The translations under genes were made by a program, and so were the position numbers. From positions 4,483 through 29,697 of the forward strand of contig DDSP01000074.1 of NCBI GenBank assembly GCA_002343445.1: DNA of 25,215 nt, given 5' to 3'. Source of the stretch: Chthonomonas sp. UBA2387. Its GTDB lineage: Bacteria > Armatimonadota > Fimbriimonadia > Fimbriimonadales > Fimbriimonadaceae. Under the pieces are notes generated by a model. It had not been told where the DNA came from, searched no databases, and saw only the letters and a program-made list of their open reading frames with translations. This document shows positions 7,340-13,974 of this stretch, piece by piece; position 1 is the first letter of the stretch, and each line of letters begins with the position of its first letter.

Positions 7340-8590
7340 ATGATGCTCGCCACCCTCGCGCTCGCCGCCATCCTCGTCGGCCCCCCGGACCCCGCCCAAG
7401 GGACGTGGTGGAAGGGCAACCTGCACACCCACACGCTGTGGAGCGACGGGGACGATTACCCCGAGATGGTCGTGGATTGGTACAAGTCGCGCGGCTATCA
7501 CTTCCTCGCGCTCAGCGACCACAACGTGCTCAGCCAGGGCGAGAGGTGGTTCGACCTTTCGGGCAGCCGAGGCAAGGGTGCGGTGCTCGAGAAGTACCTG
7601 GCCCGCTTTGGCGACGCCTGGGTTCAGACCCGCGTGGACGGCGGCAAGGTCCAAGTGCGGCTGCGCACGCTGCCGGAGATGAAGGCCATCTTCGACGAGC
7701 CGGGCCGCTTCCTCATGATCCAGAGCGAGGAGATCAGCGCGCACCACGGCGACAAGCCGATCCACGTCAACGCCACCAACATCCAGGAGCTGATCCCGCC
7801 CAAGCAAGGGACCTCCGTGCTCGACACGATGCAGAAGAACGTGGACGCTGTCAACGAGCAGCGCACGCGCACCGGAGTGCCCATGTTCCCGCACATCAAC
7901 CACCCCAACTTCGTGTGGGCCATTACGGCGGAAGAGCTGATGCACCTGGAAGGCGAGAAGTTCTTCGAGGTCTACAACGGCCATCCGGCCGTGCACAACT
8001 ATGGCGACGCCACCCATGCCGGCATGGAACGCGTGTGGGACATCATCCTTACCAAGCGGCTGGCAGAACTGAAGAAGGACGTGATGTACGGCATCGCCGT
8101 AGACGACGCCCACAACTACCACCAAAACCACATGAGCAAAGCGAACCCGGGGCGCGGCTGGGTGATGGTGCGATCCAAGAAGCTGCATGCCCACGATCTG
8201 GTACACGCCATGGAAGACGGCAACTTCTACGCAACCAGCGGCGTAACTCTGAACGACATCCGCTTTGAAGGGCGGACGCTCTCGGTGGCCGTTCGGCCCG
8301 AAAGGGGCGTGACGTACAAGACCTTCTTCATCGGTACCCGGCGCGGATACGACTCCTCGTCCAAGCCCGTACTCGGCCCAAACAACGAACCGTTGGGCGT
8401 GACGATGCAATACAGCGCGGACATCGGCCAGGTGCTGGCGACGGTCGAAGGCGCCTCGCCCAAGTACACGTTGAAGGGCGACGAGATCTACGTTCGGGCT
8501 CGGGTGGTGTCGTCGAAGCCGAAATCGAACCCGTATGCGGAAGGCGAGACCGAGGTGGCTTGGGTCCAGCCGGTGGTGGGGCGGCGATGA
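7340..8590 (+). CDS. Exported PHP-domain metal-dependent phosphoesterase-like protein
   Basis: A 416-residue protein with a short hydrophobic N-terminus that may be a signal peptide (MMLATLALAAILVG). The PHP metal site is visible: NLHTHT (27-32) and LSDHN (58-62), then an SEE near residue 130, FPHINHPN near residue 193, and a late YGIAVDDAHNYH. These match the His/Asp/Glu ligands of PHP phosphoesterases, which usually bind three metal ions. The C-terminal 110 residues (after FYATSGVTLNDIRF) form a beta-rich region, as in exported PHP proteins such as those acting on sugar or nucleotide phosphates. Substrate is not deducible. ATG 7343 is an equally possible start. The MntA gene follows after four bases, so they may be cotranscribed. 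Confidence 0.85.
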   Translation: MMLATLALAAILVGPPDPAQGTWWKGNLHTHTLWSDGDDYPEMVVDWYKSRGYHFLALSDHNVLSQGERWFDLSGSRGKGAVLEKYLARFGDAWVQTRVDGGKVQVRLRTLPEMKAIFDEPGRFLMIQSEEISAHHGDKPIHVNATNIQELIPPKQGTSVLDTMQKNVDAVNEQRTRTGVPMFPHINHPNFVWAITAEELMHLEGEKFFEVYNGHPAVHNYGDATHAGMERVWDIILTKRLAELKKDVMYGIAVDDAHNYHQNHMSKANPGRGWVMVRSKKLHAHDLVHAMEDGNFYATSGVTLNDIRFEGRTLSVAVRPERGVTYKTFFIGTRRGYDSSSKPVLGPNNEPLGVTMQYSADIGQVLATVEGASPKYTLKGDEIYVRARVVSSKPKSNPYAEGETEVAWVQPVVGRR

Positions 8591-8594
8591 GGCT

Positions 8595-8885
8595 ATGAGG
8601 AGGGAACAGGCACTTGAACGGCTTCGCCAGCATAGGAGCGAGCTTGAGGCCAAGTATGGGATCGTCCGGATCGGGCTCTTTGGTTCGGTAGCGCGAGACG
8701 ATGCGGGCGACTCGAGCGATGTCGACGTGGTCGTGAGGCTTGCGAAGCCGGACCTTTTTGGCTTGGTGGCTCTGCGCGAGGAACTTTCCGAGTTGTTGGA
8801 AGCAAGCGTCGATCTGGTGCACGAGCACGAGCGATTGCGCCCATTGCTGGCTAAGCGTATTGCGAAGGACGTGATCTATGTTTGA
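8595..8885 (+). CDS. mntA: MntA-type minimal nucleotidyltransferase antitoxin
   Basis: A 96-residue minimal nucleotidyltransferase. The catalytic signature GSx10DxD is complete: G30-S31, then D42 and D44 in DVDVVV, with a third acidic residue D73 in SVDLV. In characterised MntA/HepT pairs this enzyme adds AMP residues to the HEPN toxin and so silences it. The start at ATG 8595 puts the KYGIVRIGLFGS strand at the usual distance from the N-terminus. It overlaps the HepT start by eight bases and follows the PHP gene by four, so the three genes look like one transcript. Assignment as antitoxin rests on the pairing and family knowledge. Confidence 0.9.
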   Translation: MRREQALERLRQHRSELEAKYGIVRIGLFGSVARDDAGDSSDVDVVVRLAKPDLFGLVALREELSELLEASVDLVHEHERLRPLLAKRIAKDVIYV

Positions 8886-9261
8886 CTCGGAGATCGTTCT
8901 TGATCTGCTTAGCCGAATCGTCGAAGCTACCCGACGGATCGAGCGCAGAATGGAGGGTATCGAGAGTCCGGAGGACTTCATGCGGGACGACGATACGCTC
9001 ACTCGGTTGGACGCGATTGGAATGATGCTGATCGCGATTGGCGAATCTTTGAAGATGATTGACAAACACGTTCCACCAGGTTTCTTTGCGGACTATCCAG
9101 AAGTAAACTGGAGGGCAGCCAAGGGGATGCGAGATTTCCTCAGCCACGCCTATTGGGATCTAGAGATAGAGACCGTCTTCAATGCATGCAAAGAGTCGTT
9201 GCCCAAGCTGAAGGATGCCTGTGAACGGCTCGCGGCGGAAGTCGGCGAGAATGGGGTTTAG
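8878..9261 (+). CDS. hepT: HepT-type HEPN ribonuclease toxin
   Basis: A 127-residue, largely helical HEPN protein (DUF86-type). The ribonuclease motif Rx4HxY is intact: R85, H90 and Y92 in RDFLSHAYWD; the tyrosine is the residue modified by MntA in studied systems. Other family landmarks are DAIGMMLIAIGESLKMI and YPEVNWRAAKGMRDFL. It starts at ATG 8878 inside the end of mntA. With both catalytic motifs whole, this looks like a functional type VII toxin-antitoxin module. Its stop overlaps the stop region of the convergent 65-residue gene by four bases. The surrounding base composition is slightly less GC-rich than its neighbours, which is compatible with mobility, but no mobile element is seen. 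Confidence 0.92.
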   Translation: MFDSEIVLDLLSRIVEATRRIERRMEGIESPEDFMRDDDTLTRLDAIGMMLIAIGESLKMIDKHVPPGFFADYPEVNWRAAKGMRDFLSHAYWDLEIETVFNACKESLPKLKDACERLAAEVGENGV

Positions 9262-9455
9262 CGGGAATCCCGCGCTATGCCCGCCACCTCGCGCAAGTGG
9301 CGAATAGACTCCATCATCTCGAACGTGCGTTGGATGCGTTGTTCCGGGGTCATTCGACGCAAGAGCTCGATCATCCGCCGGTGGATGTGGAGAGCGGTGT
9401 CTTGCAGGTCGGTCCGCTGGAGCGGTCCGTCGGAGTCGAGCGGGAACTCGGGCAC
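9258..9455 (-). CDS. Small uncharacterised protein (65 aa)
   Basis: GTG start at 9455; a TACAGT box lies ten bases upstream. The sequence has a helical pattern, with IHRRMIELLRRMTPEQRIQ followed by FEMMESIRHLREVAGIA. The MTPEQR...FEM...R...AGI pattern recalls small uncharacterised proteins that occur in many bacteria, sometimes beside nucleotidyltransferase genes; I recognise the pattern but cannot name a family. It converges with hepT and overlaps its last codons by four bases. No function is assigned. Confidence 0.6.
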   Translation of the reverse strand: MPEFPLDSDGPLQRTDLQDTALHIHRRMIELLRRMTPEQRIQRTFEMMESIRHLREVAGIARDSR

Positions 9456-9496
9456 GGCTGGCCGGACTGTACCCGGTACCTGCTCGGTCTGCCAGC

Positions 9497-10612
9497 CTAC
9501 GACTTGCGGACGGCGCTGATCCGTTCAACCGACACATCCACGCTCTGCCCCGCGCCCAGCGCAACCTCTCGCAGGGAGGGATTGACCCCCGCGACCGACA
9601 CCGCTCCCTCGGCGACCGAGACGGTCGTCATGCCCGAGAGCTTGTTGTGACGGGTGACGAACCGAGTCCCTCGAACACCGCATACCGCGGTCGGGGTTTT
9701 GACCTCGAGGCTCGACGGTCTTTCGGAGGACTTGTTCACCGACGCCGACACCTCGCCGCCGCGCAGCCACAGGCGGGTTTGCACGGCGTTCCCCGCGTCG
9801 ATGTAGCAGGCCACCTTCATGTCGGTCAGCTCGCCGACGTCCACGATCGTGCCGTCCGGGAAGCGCAGCTTGACCCTGGAATCCATCCCGGTCACCAGGC
9901 GGTCCCACTCGTTCACCCGGTCGTTCAACTTGAGCTGTTTGGCCTGCGAGTCGTCGCCTCCTGGCGAGATTTCGGCCTCGCCGACGACCTCAACCACGGT
10001 GACGGCGCCCAGCCGGATCGCCGGCGCGTTCTTGGTTTCCTCGTAAACGTAGGTCAACTTGAACCCGGAGAGGGTCTGGCCGACGCCCGTGTGGCCTTCG
10101 AGCACAAAGCTGCGGAGGTTCTTGCCGTTCTCGTTCCACTTGCGCACCCCGAAACCCGAGGCTAGATTGGCTTGCACGGTGACATCCACGCTGAGCGTGT
10201 GTTCGCCCGCCTTGAGCCATGGCCCCGGGTCGCCCTTGCCCATCACCTTGGGCACTCCCAATAGAATCAGGCCGAGGTTGATGTTGGGGTTGTCGGCCTT
10301 CAGATTCCAAGAACCGTCAAGGCGCGCCGTGATCGTGAACGATTCCTGATCGTTTTCAAGGCGGTCCGGGATGGTCACGGTCAGGTTGCCCCTCGACGTG
10401 AAGCCCGGGAGGGTCGTGGCGAGGGCGAGCGACTTCATGCCGCCCTCCATGACCGACGTTTGGGGCGCCTCGCCGGCGGGATGCTTCACCACCTCCGTTC
10501 GAACGAGCCGGAAGAAGGTCTGCCCTTGGGCAAACGACGCGGCCATCCAGACGCACGCGAGGATGAGAGAGAGCCGTATGGGCGGTTCGCGGCAGGGGTT
10601 CTTAGGTGCCAT
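9497..10612 (-). CDS. Secreted FecR-domain protein
   Basis: A 371-residue protein with a signal peptide: a basic start (MAPKNPCREPPIR), a hydrophobic core (LSLILACVWMAASFA) and a cleavage site near AQGQ. Residues about 30-200 are a beta-rich domain of no family I recognise. From about 205 a FecR-type domain follows: VVEVVGEAEIS, NDRVNEWDRLVTGMDSRVKLRF, PDGTIVDVGELTDM, LWLRGGEVSASVN, then VKTPTAVCGVRGTRF and TTVSVAEGAVSV. FecR domains act in signalling to sigma factors in some bacteria; others are cell-envelope proteins. No FecI-type sigma gene is adjacent and no membrane helix other than the signal peptide is seen, so a sensor role is unproven. It has the best promoter in the window. Confidence 0.87.
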   Translation of the reverse strand: MAPKNPCREPPIRLSLILACVWMAASFAQGQTFFRLVRTEVVKHPAGEAPQTSVMEGGMKSLALATTLPGFTSRGNLTVTIPDRLENDQESFTITARLDGSWNLKADNPNINLGLILLGVPKVMGKGDPGPWLKAGEHTLSVDVTVQANLASGFGVRKWNENGKNLRSFVLEGHTGVGQTLSGFKLTYVYEETKNAPAIRLGAVTVVEVVGEAEISPGGDDSQAKQLKLNDRVNEWDRLVTGMDSRVKLRFPDGTIVDVGELTDMKVACYIDAGNAVQTRLWLRGGEVSASVNKSSERPSSLEVKTPTAVCGVRGTRFVTRHNKLSGMTTVSVAEGAVSVAGVNPSLREVALGAGQSVDVSVERISAVRKS

Positions 10613-10632
10613 GGGTGTCGACCTCTGCCACC

Positions 10633-10661
10633 ACTATACAGGTTCTGTTCAGTTTTGGCAA
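10633..10661 (-). promoter_or_regulatory. Sigma-70-type promoter of the FecR-domain gene
   Basis: The minus strand reads TTGCCA (10656-10661), a 17-base spacer, then TATAGT (10633-10638). The leader to ATG 10612 is about 15 bases and holds an AGAGG Shine-Dalgarno candidate about ten bases before the start. This gene therefore seems to have an ordinary leader. Confidence 0.7.
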
Positions 10662-10697
10662 ATCTCGAGGTGCGCCCGACTCGTGCTCCCTCGCGAG

Positions 10698-10738
10698 GCT
10701 CCCTCCCTCAGACACGATCATTCCGTGGGAGGGGAGGC
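10698..10738. repeat. Dispersed palindromic repeat, copy C, overlapping the uvrA-half stop
   Basis: On the minus strand it reads GCCTCCCCTCCCACGGAATG followed by ATCGTGTCTGAGGGAGGG, closely matching copy B. The minus-strand TGA inside GGAATGATC is the stop codon of the UvrA half-gene, so the repeat encodes that protein's last residues (ASPPTE). The arms can pair as a hairpin and may terminate the transcript. Confidence 0.75.
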
Positions 10739-11746
10739 AAGCACCCCGCGCAGATAGCGGCCGGTCCAGCTAGCCTCAACGGAAGCCACTTGCTCGGGAG
10801 TGCCCATCGCCACTACCTTGCCGCCGCCAGTGCCGCCTTCGGGACCCATGTCCACGATCCAGTCCGCCGTCTTGATCACGTCCAAGTTGTGCTCGATCAC
10901 GATGACCGTGTTGCCCTGGTCCACCAGCCGATGCAGCACGTGCAACAGCTTTTTCACGTCTTCGAAGTGCAACCCGGTGGTGGGCTCGTCGAGAATGTAC
11001 ACGGTCCGCCCCGTGGAACGCTTCGAAAGCTCGGCCGCCAGCTTGATGCGTTGAGCCTCGCCGCCCGAGAGCGTGGTGGCGGGCTGGCCGAGCCTGACGT
11101 AGCCCAGTCCAACCTCCAGCAGGGTTTCCAGCTTGCGGAAGATCTTGGGGACCAAACGAAAGAACTCGACGGCCTCCTCGATGGTGGTCTCCAGAACCTC
11201 GGAGATGGATTTGTCCTTGTACTTGACCTCGAGCGTCTCGCGGTTGTAGCGCTTGCCCTTGCACACCTCGCAAGGTACGTACACGTCGGGCAGGAAGTGC
11301 ATCTCGATCTTGATGATGCCGTCGCCCTTGCACGCCTCGCACCGCCCGCCCTTCACGTTGAAGCTGAACCGCCCCTGCTTGTAGCCGCGCACTCGGGCGT
11401 CGGGGGTCATGGCGAACAGGTCGCGGATCATGTCGAACGTGCCGGTGTAGGTGGCCGGGTTGCTGCGCGGCGTGCGTCCGATGGGCGACTGGTCGATGTC
11501 GATCACCTTGTCGAACGGCTCGTGTCCTTCGAGCTCGTCGTGCGGGGCCCACACGGTGCGCGTGCCGTAGACCTCGAACATGAGCCGGGGGAACAGGGTG
11601 TCTTGGACGAGGGTGGATTTGCCGCTGCCGGAGACACCGGTCACGCACGTGAGCAGCCCGGTCGGGAACGCGGCATCCACGCCGCGCAGGTTGTTGCCAC
11701 GCGCGTTGCGCAAGACCAACCAACCATTCCCGTTCAAGGAATACAT
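10718..11746 (-). CDS. uvrA: Free-standing C-terminal half of UvrA (second ABC ATPase module)
   Basis: A 342-residue protein that aligns with roughly the last third of UvrA (a full-length UvrA has about 940 residues). Seen: the LRNARGNNLRGV entry into the second ATPase domain; Walker A GVSGSGKS (37-44); IDQSPIGRTPRSNPATYTG; the C-terminal zinc module with C136, C139, C159 and C162; signature LSGGEAQR (227-234); Walker B YILDEP (251-256); and the VIVIEHNLDVIKTADWIVDMGPEGG end. All look intact. Missing are the first ATPase domain, the UvrB-binding domain and the first zinc module, and nothing upstream encodes them. A TATACT box nine bases before ATG 11746 suggests the half-gene is expressed alone. 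It could be half of a split UvrA, an accessory paralogue or a relic; UvrABC function alone is unlikely. Confidence 0.9.
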   Translation of the reverse strand: MYSLNGNGWLVLRNARGNNLRGVDAAFPTGLLTCVTGVSGSGKSTLVQDTLFPRLMFEVYGTRTVWAPHDELEGHEPFDKVIDIDQSPIGRTPRSNPATYTGTFDMIRDLFAMTPDARVRGYKQGRFSFNVKGGRCEACKGDGIIKIEMHFLPDVYVPCEVCKGKRYNRETLEVKYKDKSISEVLETTIEEAVEFFRLVPKIFRKLETLLEVGLGYVRLGQPATTLSGGEAQRIKLAAELSKRSTGRTVYILDEPTTGLHFEDVKKLLHVLHRLVDQGNTVIVIEHNLDVIKTADWIVDMGPEGGTGGGKVVAMGTPEQVASVEASWTGRYLRGVLASPPTE

Positions 11747-11755
11747 GTGGACAGA

Positions 11756-11761
11756 AGTATA
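11756..11761 (-). promoter_or_regulatory. -10 box directly upstream of the UvrA half-gene
   Basis: The minus strand reads TATACT nine bases before ATG 11746, with no Shine-Dalgarno. A -35 at the standard spacing is poor. Confidence 0.45.
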
Positions 11762-11888
11762 TCAGACCGGTTGTTTGGAGAGGGCAAATTTCGGGTGGCG
11801 CCCTCGCGCTGCTGACCCTGTCGTTCTTGACTTGTATGGCGGGGCGCCGGGCTCCCGCCCCCAGACCCACGAATCCCAGCACGGATCG

Positions 11889-11917
11889 TTGCATTGTCTC
11901 GGTGTCCAAGGTTAATT
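11889..11917 (+). promoter_or_regulatory. Promoter of the lipoprotein gene, leaderless geometry
   Basis: TTGCAT (11889-11894), a 17-base spacer and TTAATT (11912-11917) lie eight bases before ATG 11926. The transcript would start at or next to the ATG. This is the leaderless candidate with the best -35. Confidence 0.55.
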
Positions 11918-11925
11918 CCGCGTGA

Positions 11926-13059
11926 ATGAACGCCCTCGCCAAACTACGAGCCTTCGGGCTCATTCTCGCCGTCGCATGCGTCGCCGTACCGGGGTGCCAA
12001 GGTGGTGCCAAGACGGAGGGCGCAGCCAACTCAACGTCCGTCGAACTGGTCGCTTTCGAAGTCGGCGACTACGTTCACGCCATCGTCAAGGACGACAAGG
12101 GCACCGAGACCTCTTACTACATCGGGGACTACCCGATGAACTACTTCCTCGCCGCCCACATCGGCAAGAAGATCGAGATCGAAGTCAAGACTGAGAAGAC
12201 GTTCGTCGAAGAAGCGAACCAAGAAATGGAGCTCACCAAGATCGTGAAAGCCTCCTCCGGCGGAGTAGATGTGGACGCCTGGTGGAAGAAGGAGCTTGAA
12301 TCGGCCACCGAAGAGGAACTCCAGAAGAAATACGATGTCGTCATTGACGAACACAACCGGTCCAAGATGCCCGACGAAGACGAGCCCATCGCCCTGTCTA
12401 TGAGCAGCTGGGCGTTCGCCGCCAAGGTCGGCGACAAGTGGGTCGAGCCTGGCAAGGAGTTCCACGAGAGGGCGCTCATCTTCGCCTCGCCGAACGGCGA
12501 TAAGGCGCAAGTGAGCATGGAATATTCGGACGGCCCTCCCGTACCCTCGGTCTGGCTGACCAACGAGGCCGAGAAGCACTACTTCCAGGTCTCGGGCGGC
12601 AAGCAGACCTTCGCGGAATCCAAGCCGATCGCCGCCAACGATGCCGCCGCGCTCAAGGTCGCCAAGGAGTATCTGGCCACCAAGGGCAAGGGCAAGGGCG
12701 GCATGAAGGTGATGATCGAGGATGGCATCGAGGCCGACCTTGACGGCGACGGGAAGCCCGATCAAGTGATGGCGATCACTTCGGGAGCGCAGGCGGACAA
12801 CAAGAAGTCCGGCGACTACTGCGGGGTCATCGTCCGAACCCAGGACAAGACGTTCGAACTCGTCTTCGAAACCAACTACGGCGAGATGCGCGGACCGTTC
12901 TCGGGCAAGGTCGTGGCCGCTGGAGACTTCGATGGCGATGGCACGATGGAGTTTGTCGTGGCTTCCGAAGATCCGTGGGGCGATCTCGTCGAGATCTACC
13001 AGCTGAACAAAGGCACGCCCGGCGTCACCAAGGTGTACGCCATCGGCCGAGGCGAGTAG
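11926..13059 (+). CDS. Lipoprotein with DxDxDG (FG-GAP/dockerin-like) loops
   Basis: A 377-residue predicted lipoprotein. The N-terminus has a basic region, a hydrophobic core (FGLILAVACVAV) and a lipobox-like VPGC with C24 as the lipidated cysteine. The middle (about 40-230) is acidic and lysine-rich with no domain I recognise. Two calcium-loop-like motifs follow: DLDGDGKPD at 271-279 and DFDGDGTME at 334-342, the spacing and flanks (VAAGDFDGDGTMEFVV) being typical of FG-GAP/VCBS beta-propeller-like repeats. The C-terminal part would then be a small repeat domain. It lies divergently from the UvrA half-gene and upstream of the GH16 gene, with a hairpin terminator in between. Function unknown. 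Confidence 0.78.
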   Translation: MNALAKLRAFGLILAVACVAVPGCQGGAKTEGAANSTSVELVAFEVGDYVHAIVKDDKGTETSYYIGDYPMNYFLAAHIGKKIEIEVKTEKTFVEEANQEMELTKIVKASSGGVDVDAWWKKELESATEEELQKKYDVVIDEHNRSKMPDEDEPIALSMSSWAFAAKVGDKWVEPGKEFHERALIFASPNGDKAQVSMEYSDGPPVPSVWLTNEAEKHYFQVSGGKQTFAESKPIAANDAAALKVAKEYLATKGKGKGGMKVMIEDGIEADLDGDGKPDQVMAITSGAQADNKKSGDYCGVIVRTQDKTFELVFETNYGEMRGPFSGKVVAAGDFDGDGTMEFVVASEDPWGDLVEIYQLNKGTPGVTKVYAIGRGE

Positions 13060-13069
13060 CCTAGATCGT

Positions 13070-13100
13070 GGAGGGTGAGGCCTGACGAGCCTCGCCCTCC
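13070..13100 (+). terminator. Hairpin after the lipoprotein gene
   Basis: Twelve-base arms (13070-13081 and 13089-13100, GGAGGG and CCCTCC at the ends) pair with one mismatch (a possible G-U) around a seven-base loop. No U-tract follows, so termination would not be of the classic type. Confidence 0.5.
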
Positions 13101-13135
13101 AGCATGTCGGCCCCCTTGCGAGGCCCAATCGGGGC

Positions 13136-13141
13136 TAGAAT
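13136..13141 (+). promoter_or_regulatory. -10-like box of the GH16 gene
   Basis: TAGAAT lies five bases before ATG 13147. TTGCGA at 13116-13121 gives a short 14-base spacer, so the -35 is doubtful. Confidence 0.35.
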
Positions 13142-13146
13142 GGGTC

Positions 13147-13974
13147 ATGTTGACCACGCTGCTCCTCTGCGCCATGGCGTCGCTCGTCCCCGTCGGCGGT
13201 CAGGACTTGGCCGGATCCAGCGACCAGAAGCCCGTGCGAAAGCCGTTCGATGCCTCGAAGTGGCGGCTGGTCTGGCGGGACGAGTTTGACAAAGGCGACG
13301 GCCCGAACCAGGAGTTCTGGACCTACGAGGAGGGCTACGTCCGCAACCGCGAGGTGCAGTACTACACCAAGGACCGGCGCGAGAACGCCTGCATCGAAAA
13401 GGGCATCCTGATCCTGGAAGCCCGCAAGGACGACTGGCAGGGCCGCCCGGTGACTTCGGCCAGCATCCACACGTCGCGGAAGCGCCCGTTCCTGTACGGT
13501 CGCATCGAGGCCCGCGCCAAGGTCCCCACGGGGCGTGGCACGTGGCCGGCGATCTGGACCCTGGGCGAGAACATCCGCGAGGTCGGCTGGCCCAAGTGCG
13601 GCGAGATCGACATCTTGGAGAACGTGGGCTTCGACCCGAGCAAGGTCCACGCCAACGTCCACACCGACGCGTACAACCACACCAAAGGCAACGGCAAGGG
13701 CAACAACATCGACGTGGGCAAGCCGTGGGAAGGCTTCCACATCTATGCCGTCGAGTGGTTCCCGGACCGCATCGAGTTCTTCTTCGACGACCTGCGCTAC
13801 TTCGTCTATCGCAAGGAGTCGGACGACCCGGCGGTTTGGCCGTTCGCACAGCCCCACAGCCTCAAGCTGAACTTGGCGATCGGCGGAGCCTGGGGCGGCT
13901 CAAAGGGCGTGGACGACGCCATCTACCCCTCGCGGTTCGAGGTGGATTACGTGCGGTACTACGAGGCTCGGTAG
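13147..13974 (+). CDS. Glycoside hydrolase family 16 (beta-glucanase-like), secreted
   Basis: A 275-residue GH16 enzyme, predicted to cleave beta-1,3 or mixed-linkage glucans (laminarinase/lichenase type) outside the cell. A short signal-peptide-like start (MLTTLLLCAMASLVPVGG) precedes WRLVWRDEFD, the usual first strand. The active site ExDxxE is GEIDILE with E153 as nucleophile, D155 and E158 as acid/base. Other landmarks: YGRIEARAKVPTGRGTWPAIW, HANVHTDAYNH, FHIYAVEWFPDRIEFFFDD, LNLAIGGAWGG and FEVDYVRYYEAR at the C-terminus. Length is that of a single GH16 domain with no carbohydrate-binding module. ATG 13147 is chosen because it opens the signal peptide; earlier in-frame codons read through the promoter region. 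The last 16 bases overlap the convergent membrane-protein gene. Confidence 0.94.
   Translation: MLTTLLLCAMASLVPVGGQDLAGSSDQKPVRKPFDASKWRLVWRDEFDKGDGPNQEFWTYEEGYVRNREVQYYTKDRRENACIEKGILILEARKDDWQGRPVTSASIHTSRKRPFLYGRIEARAKVPTGRGTWPAIWTLGENIREVGWPKCGEIDILENVGFDPSKVHANVHTDAYNHTKGNGKGNNIDVGKPWEGFHIYAVEWFPDRIEFFFDDLRYFVYRKESDDPAVWPFAQPHSLKLNLAIGGAWGGSKGVDDAIYPSRFEVDYVRYYEAR

Noticed and set aside
11840..11870. GC-rich inverted repeat (GGCGGGGCG...CCCGCCCC) between the UvrA half and the lipoprotein gene
   Set aside because: Short, imperfect and unrelated to the three-copy repeat; likely composition.
10776..12029. Long minus-strand frame that could have held the missing N-terminal part of UvrA
   Set aside because: It is out of frame with the UvrA half-gene, and its sequence before 11746 shows no UvrA motif such as a first Walker A or zinc module.
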